The translations under genes and the position numbers were made by a program. A stretch of DNA of 64,000 nucleotides from Bifidobacterium pseudocatenulatum DSM 20438 = JCM 1200 = LMG 10505 (GTDB lineage: Bacteria; Actinomycetota; Actinomycetes; Actinomycetales; Bifidobacteriaceae), in contig NZ_AP012330.1 of assembly GCF_001025215.1 (NCBI RefSeq), forward strand, positions 1,674,001-1,738,000, given 5' to 3'. This document shows, in pieces, positions 54,651-63,624 of the stretch. The notes beneath the pieces were generated by a model. It was not told the origin of the DNA and made no database searches. It saw only the letters and a list, made by a program, of their open reading frames with translations. Each line of letters begins with the position of its first letter. Position 1 is the stretch's first letter.

Positions 54651-57329
54651 ATGGCCAACAAGAAAGACCTTGCCGAAGCTCAAAGCTACTCGCGCCGCAG
54701 ACTTGTCACCGCTTTCAGCAGCGGCATTCCAGACGGCGTGGAACTCACTCCGAAGAAAAACCAGTCTCCCGTAATAGCGGGTGTAGGGCTTACCGTCATA
54801 GCAATACTTGTCAGCCTTTTCTACGGCATGGTAAGTCCATCATTGCCAGACGGTTGGGAGAACAACAAGCTCATCGTCGCAAAAAACTCAGCGGCACGAT
54901 ATGTCAGTTCAAATGGAACGTTGCACCCCGTCATCAATGCCATCAGCGCACGACTGCTCATTCCGTCATCCGACTTCAAAGTGCTCACGGTAGCCGACGA
55001 CCAGCTCAAAAACATTCCTATCGGTTCCACCATAGGCATCCTCGGCGCGCCAGATTCGCTACCGGAAGAAAACAATCTCATCGCAGGATCCATCAATAGC
55101 TGCGTCTCCGACAGCAACATCACAACCACACTCAGCAACGCTTCGTCTCAAGTCACAGACACGGCAACGGCAATTGTCGCCAATGTGGACGGCATCAGCT
55201 ACCTCGTCAACGGAAGTCACCGATACCAGCTTCCTCAGGAAGCGACCTTACGAGACGCGTTCCTCAGAGCATTCGGCATTCCCGAAACCGCTTCCACCGA
55301 CGCAACCGCACAATGGATCAACCTGTTCGAGCAAGGAAGCCCGATCGAACAAATCTCGGTGGACGGAGCAGGCAACAGCATTACCGTCCACGGCGTTGAA
55401 GCGCTGGTCGGCAGCGTAGTCATGCAGCAAGGCGATGCCAAGAAAACCAAATATGTGGTTCGTTCCGATGGATCGCTTTCCCCACTCACCGATTTTACCT
55501 ACGGCCTGTACATCACGGGAAAAACGGATGAATTCACACAGCCGAACGTTCTCAGCGCGGCCGACTTCCAATTCTTCTCAAACTCCACCGAATCCGCAAT
55601 TCCGGAAGATTGGCCCTCCGAAGAGCTATCGGCAACATCCGGAAACGTCTCCGCGTGCGCAATCTACAATTTGGAAACGGCAGGAAGGAAAAAAGCCGAC
55701 ACCCATGTAAATTTAGCAGTCAAACAAAACAACTCAGCACATAGCGGCACATCCAAAACAAACCCGTCAAGCAATACCAGTTCAACAGTGAAGCTCAAAG
55801 GCGGCACCGGAGCATTACTGCAGGCCTCCATCGGCACATCCGACAAAGGCTACATTTTCGCCGTGGATTCCACAGGAACCGCGTATCCCATTGCGAATGC
55901 CAACAAAGAAACCCTCAAACGGCTTGGATACGCCAAAAACGACGTGCAAGCCATTCCCCGCGCATGGATAGACCTATTTAGCCAAGGCGTCGAACTATCA
56001 GCCCAAGCAGCAGGATCCGCTCCAGGAAGCAACCAATCCAGCGCATCGCAAACAAACGATGGCGGCAATGCGTCGTCATCAACCGCCGATACGACCACTG
56101 ACGCAGCCACTAACGCAACGGATGATCCTGAAACAGGCGCCGCATCGGCAGACGCGCAAGCACAATGCCAAGCCGGCGTCGAAAACTACATCAATGACAC
56201 TCCTTGGACCAACACGCTCTTCGACTTCGAAACACTGCACCGTCAATCCACGGGCAAAGGCGTAACCGTGGCGGTAGTCGACTCCGGGGTAGATGTGGAT
56301 AATCCACATTTGGCAAACGCCGTAACACCTGGGGTAAGTCATATTTCAGGAGACGCCACCAACGGCATGACCGACATATACTCCCACGGAACCATCATCG
56401 CAGGAATCATCGCGGCGCGTGCAGTAGACGGGTCGTCCGTAGAAGGATTCGCCCCAGACGCGACCATACTGCCGATCCGCATATTCGAATCACTCCACGA
56501 AGAAAACGGAAAGCAAACCGGCGGACCAAGCATGGAAGACGTCAGCAAAGCGGTAATCGAAGCCGTGGACCACCATGCGCAAATCATCAATATTTCATTA
56601 AGCGACATCACCGATCTTCCTCAAATGAGGCGAGCCGTGGATTACGCAGAATCACATGGCAGTCTCATCATCTCCAGCGCAGGAAACCGGCTCACGTCAG
56701 CCAGCACCAAGGACGGACGACGATTCCCCGCAGCCTACAGCCAAGTCGTAGGAGTCACCGCCGTGGATACGGATTTGAATATCACCGACGATTCCGTCCA
56801 CGGCACCCAAGTGGACATCGCGGCCCCCGGCGCATACGTTGCCTCAACCGTCCCCGGCGGCGTGGACTGCCTTTACGCCACCGACGCAGCCTCAACAAGC
56901 TTCGCGACCGCATATGTAAGCGGCGCGGCAGCCCTCATCGCCTCACAATATCCGAATGAAACACCCGCACAATGGCGGCAACGACTGCTCGTTTCAGCGA
57001 ATCGACCAAATTCCGACCAGCGAGACAACAACATTGGATGGGGACTGGTGGACCCACAAACCGCGCTGAACATAGCGCTTTCCGACAGTCTTCGAGGCCC
57101 GACTTCAACAGGTGGCATGCACGCCCAGAATAATGCCGAAACGTCCATGAAACCGCTTGTATTGCACAAAATCCAAGATCCTGATACGAATTTCAAACGA
57201 TTCGTGGAAGCTGCCAGTATCGCCGTGTTTTGCGCGTATATGGTGGCATGGCTTGTACGGACCGCGCGAAAGACCGCGCGAAAGAACACTTCGCAAAGTA
57301 TATCAACAAATGAGCATAGTTTTAACTAG
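54651..57329 (+). CDS. EccB-mycosin fusion protein
   Basis: The 892-residue chain joins two type VII components. Residues ~1-450 are EccB: the N-terminal cytosolic helix (LAEAQSYSRRRLVTAF), one membrane helix (VIAGVGLTVIAILVSLFYGM), and the extracytoplasmic repeat region (KTKYVVRSDGSLSPLTD; GYIFAVDSTGTAYPIANANKETLKRLGY). A Ser/Thr/Ala-rich linker follows. Residues ~505-850 are a subtilase with Asp544 (VVDSGVD), His579 (YSHGTI), Asn679 (SAGNR) and Ser750 (ASTSFAT). A second membrane helix (IAVFCAYMVAWLV) closes the chain. Both termini would be cytosolic and the protease outside. The start is fixed by AAGGACG and by the stop of eccD 8 nt before. Confidence 0.93.
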   Translation: MANKKDLAEAQSYSRRRLVTAFSSGIPDGVELTPKKNQSPVIAGVGLTVIAILVSLFYGMVSPSLPDGWENNKLIVAKNSAARYVSSNGTLHPVINAISARLLIPSSDFKVLTVADDQLKNIPIGSTIGILGAPDSLPEENNLIAGSINSCVSDSNITTTLSNASSQVTDTATAIVANVDGISYLVNGSHRYQLPQEATLRDAFLRAFGIPETASTDATAQWINLFEQGSPIEQISVDGAGNSITVHGVEALVGSVVMQQGDAKKTKYVVRSDGSLSPLTDFTYGLYITGKTDEFTQPNVLSAADFQFFSNSTESAIPEDWPSEELSATSGNVSACAIYNLETAGRKKADTHVNLAVKQNNSAHSGTSKTNPSSNTSSTVKLKGGTGALLQASIGTSDKGYIFAVDSTGTAYPIANANKETLKRLGYAKNDVQAIPRAWIDLFSQGVELSAQAAGSAPGSNQSSASQTNDGGNASSSTADTTTDAATNATDDPETGAASADAQAQCQAGVENYINDTPWTNTLFDFETLHRQSTGKGVTVAVVDSGVDVDNPHLANAVTPGVSHISGDATNGMTDIYSHGTIIAGIIAARAVDGSSVEGFAPDATILPIRIFESLHEENGKQTGGPSMEDVSKAVIEAVDHHAQIINISLSDITDLPQMRRAVDYAESHGSLIISSAGNRLTSASTKDGRRFPAAYSQVVGVTAVDTDLNITDDSVHGTQVDIAAPGAYVASTVPGGVDCLYATDAASTSFATAYVSGAAALIASQYPNETPAQWRQRLLVSANRPNSDQRDNNIGWGLVDPQTALNIALSDSLRGPTSTGGMHAQNNAETSMKPLVLHKIQDPDTNFKRFVEAASIAVFCAYMVAWLVRTARKTARKNTSQSISTNEHSFN

Positions 57330-57490
57330 AATAATTAGATATTTTCAGATAGTCATTTGAAATTAATGCCGATCTGAACACTTATTCATAGAGAAACGAA
57401 CGGCATCCGCCTTATGCAGTCCCTCGCGAAGTAATCACTCGCCCATAGGAAAGGAAGATCATATTAGCGTCCCATGGCGCTGACGCCCAT

Positions 57491-58300
57491 TCAGCTCGTT
57501 TTGCCACCGTACGACAGTCCGCCGGAATACACCCACATGCCGTAGTGTGCGGCACGCGGATCGTTCTCCAACGGAAACCGCGGGTCGCACTGGTCCGGCC
57601 AGACGATGTCGCCCATGCAGGGTGCCGGGATTTCCCGCTGCAGCTGCTCGTAGTAGACGCGGTAGGCGCGGAACAGCTCCAGCTCCGTGTACGGCTCCAA
57701 GGCGCAGTGCATGGCGACATGCGGTTCGCGGCCCGCTTGCAGCATTCGGTTGATCCACGCGTACAGGTACCCCTTGTAGACGAAGAATCCCGGCTTGTGG
57801 GGGAACGTGTTCATCAGGTCGAGCATACGTTTCGAACATGAACCGTTACGCAGGTCGGCGTATGGCGTCCATGCCAGCTCGCCGACGCTGCATGCGGCGT
57901 ATTGGAACAGGTTCAGGTCAACGGTCAACGGGAACGGGGCCCTTACGGCGACCCCTCTTAGACCGAATCGTGAAATCATCGGATCCACCGATCGGAAACG
58001 ATACCGTCCCCCATCGGCGAACTCGTCATAGTACAGAGGCTCGCTGTCCAGAACGACGCCATCCCAGCCGTCGCGATGATGGGCGGAACGACAGTAGCAG
58101 TGTTTTTCGTACAGTCCACCGGTCCAGCCGCGTATCGGCTCGTTCCAGCCGCCCATGCACATGTAGACCAGCCATCTAGGCAGGGGATAATAGGAGCCCG
58201 TCGAGCCGACATCCTCCACCCAGCCACGCTCCTCAAGCGAATACGGGTCGTCCACCTGACGCCAGCCGAAAAAACCGTCTCGTTCCGATACCAGAGACAT
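57491..58300 (-). CDS. Unrecognised protein, aromatic-rich
   Basis: The 269-residue product is rich in Trp, Tyr, Gly and Pro (SLEERGWVEDVGS, RWLVYMCMGGWNEPIRGWTGG, DGWDGVVLDSEPLYYDE, PDQCDPRFPLEND). No signal peptide, membrane helix or known catalytic motif was recognised. GGGAG lies 7 nt before the ATG. It converges on the EccB-mycosin gene. Its place at the end of the type VII locus could mean an immunity or accessory role, but nothing in the sequence proves this. The 58301-58528 gap upstream has no other gene. Confidence 0.7.
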   Translation of the reverse strand: MSLVSERDGFFGWRQVDDPYSLEERGWVEDVGSTGSYYPLPRWLVYMCMGGWNEPIRGWTGGLYEKHCYCRSAHHRDGWDGVVLDSEPLYYDEFADGGRYRFRSVDPMISRFGLRGVAVRAPFPLTVDLNLFQYAACSVGELAWTPYADLRNGSCSKRMLDLMNTFPHKPGFFVYKGYLYAWINRMLQAGREPHVAMHCALEPYTELELFRAYRVYYEQLQREIPAPCMGDIVWPDQCDPRFPLENDPRAAHYGMWVYSGGLSYGGKTS

Positions 58301-58528
58301 ATTTGGCTCCCATCTGCAAATTAGTGAGAATGGATTCGGCCTGACCGTTATGGAAACCAGCTTTTGTTTGGGATGGCTTGTTTGGAGGCGAACCAGCCCG
58401 GACTGGCAGCGGGATAAGCCGCGCCGCCGGTCCGGTCTTGTAAGGCAATATCACAAGAGTGATATCAGATGCAGTTATCAGAAGTAGCTACTAAGAATAG
58501 CTACCGGAAGTGGCATTTAGAAACGGCA

Positions 58529-61138
58529 TCAGAGGGACGCGTTGAAATCGCGCACCTTGAGCGTGCGGTGCGACGATTCGACATTGCCGCGCACAATACG
58601 CTGCAACGCGTTGTCGGCGTCCGCATGCGAAGCCAGCCAAGCATCACCGAGATCCACCAGCGTGGCCGGATCGGCATAGCTCGGATACAGGCCTTCCAGC
58701 AGGGCCTCAGCCATGTGGAAGGTCTTGTTCTGCCAAATCCAGTCGGCAACCTCGAAATACTTGGCCGCATACGGTTCAGCCAAGTCGACGCGCGGAGTGG
58801 AGGCGAAGCCTCGAGCCACGGATTCAAGCTGCATGTTGGTCAGCTCATCGTTGTGCAAAGCCTCGTTCCAAGCCCATTCCTTGGCCTCCGCAGTGCCTGC
58901 GACCGCGCGAGCGCCCAATGCGAACTCACGGTTCTCAGTGGTTTCACGTTTGGCAAGCTCCGCGTCGATATCGCTCTGGCCGATGGCGTTGATTGCGCTC
59001 AGCGCGTTGATGATGGTCCAGCGGAAGTTGTTGTCGATTTCCAAGCCATCAAGCTTCACGGAACCATCGAGCAGACCCTTCGCATTCGCTTCGAATGCGG
59101 CGTCGCCCGGCTCGCCATAACCCAAGTAGGCGGTGATCAGCTGGAACTGCTCGTCGGAACCGGCTTCGGCAGCCTGAGCCAGCTTGAACAGTTCGGCAGC
59201 CACATGCTCCACCACTTCGGCACGGTCGGCCGGAGCGGTGTAATGCCATGCGGTGGTGCTGACCTGCGCCAGAGCGTAACGGAACGTGGTGGACTCATGT
59301 TCCGTGGCAAGCGCAGCCAAAGAGGTTTCGATGAACTGCTTTGCCGGCAATTCGCCGTCACGGGTCATATCCCAGAATGCAAGCCAAATCACGGAACGAG
59401 CCAACGCATCGTCGAAACGATACAGGTTCTCCGCAGCGAACTTGAGGCTCTTCTCGTCGAAGCGCAGCTTCGTGTATGTCAAATCGTCGTCATTCACCAA
59501 AATCAGCGCCGGACGTGCCTTGCCGGCAGCCGCTTCGACAATCGTCAGTTCGCCGTCAACATCAAGTTCGAACTGGTCGGTACGCACGATCTTGCCGGTT
59601 TCCGGATCCTCATTGTAGAAGCCGACAGCCAGACGATGTGCGCGCAGCACCGGATGCTCAGTCGAAGCGGACTGGCGCAACGCAAGCTGGCGAATCGTGC
59701 CATCCTCGTTTTCCTCAACTTCGGTGGCGATGGTGTTGATGCCGGACTGTTCAAGCCACTGGGCGCTCCACGCCTTGAGATCGCGGCCGGACGTCAACTC
59801 GAGTTCAGCCAGCAGATCGGCGAGCGTAGCGTTGGAGTACGCATGCTTGTTCAGATAATTGTTGATGCCCTTGAAGAACTTCTCACGACCCACATAGAAC
59901 ACGAGCTGCTTCAACACGGAAGCGCCCTTGGCATAGGTGATGCCGTCGAAGTTGACGTACGTGTCGTTCAGATCGTTGATCGGCGCGACGATCGGGTGGG
60001 TGGTGCTCAGCTGGTCCTGGCGCAGTGCCCAGCTCTTCTCGCCGGAGCTGAATGTGGCCCAAGCGTCCTTCCATTCCGTGGCTTCGGCAGTGGCGAGAGT
60101 GGACGTGAACTCGGCGAAGGATTCGTTGAGCCACAGGTCGTTCCACCACTTCATGGTCACGTAGTCGCCGAACCACATGTGTGCAAGCTCGTGCAGCACG
60201 GTGACCACGCGGCGCTCGGCATACGCGTCGGTGACCTTCGATTCGAACACGTACTGGTCGCGGATGGTGACCATGCCGATGTTCTCCATAGCGCCGGCGT
60301 TGTATTCCGGCACGTAAATCTGGTCGTACTTGGCGTACGGATACGGCACGCCCCAAGTCTTCGCATAGAAGGCGAAACCCTTCTTGGTGATGTCGAACAG
60401 GTAGTCGACATCCTTGGCGAACGCTTCGGCGAGCGCCTGACGGCAGTACATGGACATCGGCACGGTGCGTCCGTCTTCGTTGGCGTATTCGGTGTGCCAT
60501 TCGGCGTACGGTCCTGCGCAGATGGCGGTGAGGTAGGAGCTCATGGTCGGCGTGGATTCGAACACCCACAGCTTGGTGGTTTCGGCTTCGTGCGTGCCGA
60601 GCGTGCCCTCTTCGGTAACGGTTTCATTGTCGGTCACGGATGCGGCAGGCATGTTGGAGGTGACGATCCACGACTTGGCTGCAAGCACGGAGAAATCGAA
60701 CACGGCCTTGATGTCGGGCTGGTCGAACACGGCATACACGCGGCGGGCATCCGGCACTTCGAACTGAGAGTACAGGTAGATGTTGCCGTCGGAAGGGTCG
60801 ACGCTACGGTGCAGGCCTTCACCGGTGTTGGAATACTGGCACAGTGCCTTGACGGTCACTTCGTTGTGCGCTTCGAGGTTCTTCAGTTCGATACGGCTGT
60901 CGGCGAACGCTTCGGCCGGATCGAGAGTTTCGCCGTTGAGTACGATTTCGCTCACTTCGGTGGCGATCAGGTCAAGGAAGCTGGTAGCTCCCGGCTCGGC
61001 GTCGAACGTGATGGTGGTTTCGGAACCGAAATTCTTGGCTCCACGGGTCAGATCAAGTTTGACCGTGTAATGAACCGGTGCTGCGATAACGCTTTTGCGT
61101 TCTTCCGCTTCGATTCGGGTGAGATTTGCTCCTGGCAT
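58529..61138 (-). CDS. pepN: Aminopeptidase N (M1 family)
   Basis: The 869-residue zinc aminopeptidase removes N-terminal residues from peptides in the cytosol. It has the GAMEN exopeptidase motif (residue ~282), the zinc site HELAHMWFGD (His316, His320) with the third ligand in NESFAEF about 18 residues on, and an ERAP1-like C-terminal helical domain. The length is normal. AAGGAG precedes the ATG. It lies downstream of rnj but about 195 bp away. Confidence 0.96.
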   Translation of the reverse strand: MPGANLTRIEAEERKSVIAAPVHYTVKLDLTRGAKNFGSETTITFDAEPGATSFLDLIATEVSEIVLNGETLDPAEAFADSRIELKNLEAHNEVTVKALCQYSNTGEGLHRSVDPSDGNIYLYSQFEVPDARRVYAVFDQPDIKAVFDFSVLAAKSWIVTSNMPAASVTDNETVTEEGTLGTHEAETTKLWVFESTPTMSSYLTAICAGPYAEWHTEYANEDGRTVPMSMYCRQALAEAFAKDVDYLFDITKKGFAFYAKTWGVPYPYAKYDQIYVPEYNAGAMENIGMVTIRDQYVFESKVTDAYAERRVVTVLHELAHMWFGDYVTMKWWNDLWLNESFAEFTSTLATAEATEWKDAWATFSSGEKSWALRQDQLSTTHPIVAPINDLNDTYVNFDGITYAKGASVLKQLVFYVGREKFFKGINNYLNKHAYSNATLADLLAELELTSGRDLKAWSAQWLEQSGINTIATEVEENEDGTIRQLALRQSASTEHPVLRAHRLAVGFYNEDPETGKIVRTDQFELDVDGELTIVEAAAGKARPALILVNDDDLTYTKLRFDEKSLKFAAENLYRFDDALARSVIWLAFWDMTRDGELPAKQFIETSLAALATEHESTTFRYALAQVSTTAWHYTAPADRAEVVEHVAAELFKLAQAAEAGSDEQFQLITAYLGYGEPGDAAFEANAKGLLDGSVKLDGLEIDNNFRWTIINALSAINAIGQSDIDAELAKRETTENREFALGARAVAGTAEAKEWAWNEALHNDELTNMQLESVARGFASTPRVDLAEPYAAKYFEVADWIWQNKTFHMAEALLEGLYPSYADPATLVDLGDAWLASHADADNALQRIVRGNVESSHRTLKVRDFNASL

Positions 61139-61170
61139 GTCACTCCTTATTTGTGTTGAGATTCCTATTT

Positions 61171-61216
61171 ATTGAATAGGAGACGGCGCAACCGGTTGTG
61201 CCGGTTACGCCGTCCT
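61171..61216 (+). terminator. GC-rich hairpin between rnj and pepN
   Basis: GACGGCG-AACCGG pairs with CCGGTT-CGCCGTC around a short loop, followed by CTTCTTTT on the plus strand. The T-rich side faces away from rnj, so its role as a terminator for rnj is doubtful; it may act in either direction. Confidence 0.45.
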
Positions 61217-61333
61217 TCTTTTGATTATGTAATCAACAATTATTGACGATCTGTCGATATTTCAATATTATTCCAATATTGATTTCGCTGGAATCGGCGA
61301 TATTGCGAAAAATATTGACTATCTGTCGATTCA

Positions 61334-63445
61334 TCATTGCGCTGCGTTCAATCCCATCGCTTCGTCAACATCCTGTGCGATATCGGCAACGACCGGAACG
61401 ATCATCGGCTTGCGATGCAGCTGACGTGCGACCCAGCTACCCAACGTACGACGCATGATCTGCTGCAACTTGTATGTATCGTGCGTGCCAGCCATCATCG
61501 CATCCTGCAATTGCTCGACGATCTGATGACGAACCTTGTCGAATTCGCTTTCGTCTTCGGCCACCGCGTTGAGATAGATCTTCGGACCTGCGACAACGTC
61601 AGCCGTTTCCGTATCGACGACGACGAAGCTCGACACGAAACCTTCCGTGCCAAGAATACGACGCTTCTCAAGCTCGTCCTCGGTAAGTTCGCCAACGGAA
61701 TCGCCATCGACGTACACGTAGCCGCATGGCACGGAACCGACAACAGCAGCTTGGCCGTGGTACAAATCGACCACATCGCCGTCTTCGGCAAGCACCACAT
61801 TCTGCGGATCGACGCCCGTCTTGACCGCGATCATGCCGTTGGCCACCAAGTGACGGTTCTCGCCGTGGATCGGCATGGCGCACTTCGGCTTGACGATGTT
61901 GTACATGTACAGCAGTTCGCCCTCATTGCAGTGGCCGGACACATGCACGGCGGCATTGTCTCGATTGACCACACGAGCGCCAAGCTGCACCAGCTTGTTG
62001 ATGATCTTGTACACGCCATGCTCGTTGCCCGGAATCAGGGAGCTCGCAAGAATGACCGTGTCGAATTCGTTGATGGTGATGTCGCGATGATTGCCGTCGG
62101 CGATACGGCCAAGCGCGGCCATCGGCTCGCCTTGGGAACCGGTGCACATGTAGACGAGCTTGTCGTCCTGCACGTCATGGGCCTTCTTCAGGTCGATGAC
62201 CGTGTCTTCCGGAAGTCTCAAGTAGCCCAAATCCGCAGCGATGGACATGTTGCGAACCATGGAACGGCCCACGAACACCACCTTGCGACCGTACTTGTGG
62301 GCGGCGTCGACAACCTGCTGCACACGGTGCACATGGCTGGAGAAGCTGGCCACGATGATCTTGCGTGTGGCCTGGGCGAACGCCTGATCAAGAGCTGGGC
62401 CAATGGTGGTTTCCGGCTTGACGAAGCCTGGAACCTCAGCGTTGGTGGAATCCATCATCAGCAGATCCACGCCCTTTTCGCCGAGCTTGCCGAACTCCAC
62501 CAAATCAGTGATGCGATGGTCGAGCGGCAGCTGGTCAAGCTTGATATCGCCGGTATCGATGAGGCTTCCGGCCGGAGTCTGCACGAACACAGCCAGAGCG
62601 TCCGGAATGGAATGCGTGACGTTCACGAACTCAAGATTGAACGGACCGACCTTCAGCTTGTCACGACCCTTGACCTCAACCAGTCGCGGATTGATGCGAT
62701 GCTCCTTGCACTTGGCTTCAACGAAAGCCAACGTGAGCTTGGAACCAATCAGCGGAATGTCGGGGCGGAGCTTCAGCAGATACGGCACGCCGCCGATATG
62801 ATCCTCGTGGCCGTGGGTAAGCACCAGAGCCTCGACCTTGTCGAGACGATCCTTGATGTAGTGGAAGTCAGGCAGAATCAGATCGACACCCGGCTGCTCC
62901 TCTTCGGGGAAAAGCACACCGCAGTCGATGAGCAGCAGGTGACCGTTGTATTCGATCACGTTCATGTTACGGCCGATTTCGCCCAGGCCACCAAGCGGCA
63001 CGATGCGCATGGAGCCCTTACGGTACTTCGGCGGAGCGATCAACACGTCATCCTGCTGGGGCGCGGTGGTCTGCGGAGCAAGACGGGAATTGCGACGGCT
63101 TCCAGCAGAAGAGCTTGCCGCGCTGGAGTTCTTGGGACCTCTGGAGTTCTTCGTGTTCTTTGCGGCCTTCACGTTTTTCGTGCTCTTCGAGCCCTTGGAG
63201 GAGCCGCTGCCGTTGCCGCGAGAACCGCCACGAACGGAACCGGACGCATCGCCCGCACGATTGCCACGGCCACCGCCACGGCCAGAAGACTTCGCCTTCT
63301 TGGAAGTCGTTTCAGCCTTGCTGACCTTCTCAGAGCTCACAGACTTCACGGATTGCACATCCGCGGTCTGCGTGTTTTCAGTGCGCTTGGCAGCTTTGCT
63401 GCCGCGCTTGTGCGTAGTTACTGTTTTGGTTTCTTCTATAGCCAT
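61334..63445 (-). CDS. rnj: Ribonuclease J with long basic N-terminal extension
   Basis: The 703-residue product is a metallo-beta-lactamase/beta-CASP ribonuclease with both endo- and 5'-exonuclease activity in its family. The core starts near residue 145 (MRIVPLGGLGEIGRNMNV), with the metal motif HGHEDH at residues 211-216, the SGHCNEGEL segment and PIHGENRHL. Residues 1-140 are a low-complexity Lys/Ser/Gly/Arg stretch absent from most RNase J proteins, probably disordered and RNA-binding. AGGAA lies very close to the ATG. dapA is directly upstream on the same strand, as in many Actinobacteria. Confidence 0.95.
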   Translation of the reverse strand: MAIEETKTVTTHKRGSKAAKRTENTQTADVQSVKSVSSEKVSKAETTSKKAKSSGRGGGRGNRAGDASGSVRGGSRGNGSGSSKGSKSTKNVKAAKNTKNSRGPKNSSAASSSAGSRRNSRLAPQTTAPQQDDVLIAPPKYRKGSMRIVPLGGLGEIGRNMNVIEYNGHLLLIDCGVLFPEEEQPGVDLILPDFHYIKDRLDKVEALVLTHGHEDHIGGVPYLLKLRPDIPLIGSKLTLAFVEAKCKEHRINPRLVEVKGRDKLKVGPFNLEFVNVTHSIPDALAVFVQTPAGSLIDTGDIKLDQLPLDHRITDLVEFGKLGEKGVDLLMMDSTNAEVPGFVKPETTIGPALDQAFAQATRKIIVASFSSHVHRVQQVVDAAHKYGRKVVFVGRSMVRNMSIAADLGYLRLPEDTVIDLKKAHDVQDDKLVYMCTGSQGEPMAALGRIADGNHRDITINEFDTVILASSLIPGNEHGVYKIINKLVQLGARVVNRDNAAVHVSGHCNEGELLYMYNIVKPKCAMPIHGENRHLVANGMIAVKTGVDPQNVVLAEDGDVVDLYHGQAAVVGSVPCGYVYVDGDSVGELTEDELEKRRILGTEGFVSSFVVVDTETADVVAGPKIYLNAVAEDESEFDKVRHQIVEQLQDAMMAGTHDTYKLQQIMRRTLGSWVARQLHRKPMIVPVVADIAQDVDEAMGLNAAQ

Positions 63446-63507
63446 TTCCTAGTTGGATTTCTATTACTAATTGTCTCCGCCTGTGCGGAAACGAGGAATT
63501 CAGTTAG

Positions 63508-63526
63508 TTTGCCGTATTACGGCAAA
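63508..63526. promoter_or_regulatory. Perfect 19-bp palindrome between dapA and rnj
   Basis: TTTGCCGTA-T-TACGGCAAA is symmetrical around one base. It sits 63 bp upstream of the rnj start. It is too tight for a useful hairpin loop without opening the centre, so an operator is more likely. Two copies of TTCGCAATCACAAGT lie near 63585-63620. Confidence 0.45.
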
Positions 63527-63624
63527 CCCAGCAAACTTGTGATCGCAACAATGCCCGGAATCAGCGCAATCGCCGACAATCAAGCGCTTCGCAATCACAA
63601 GTTTCGCAATCACAAGTTCTTCAA

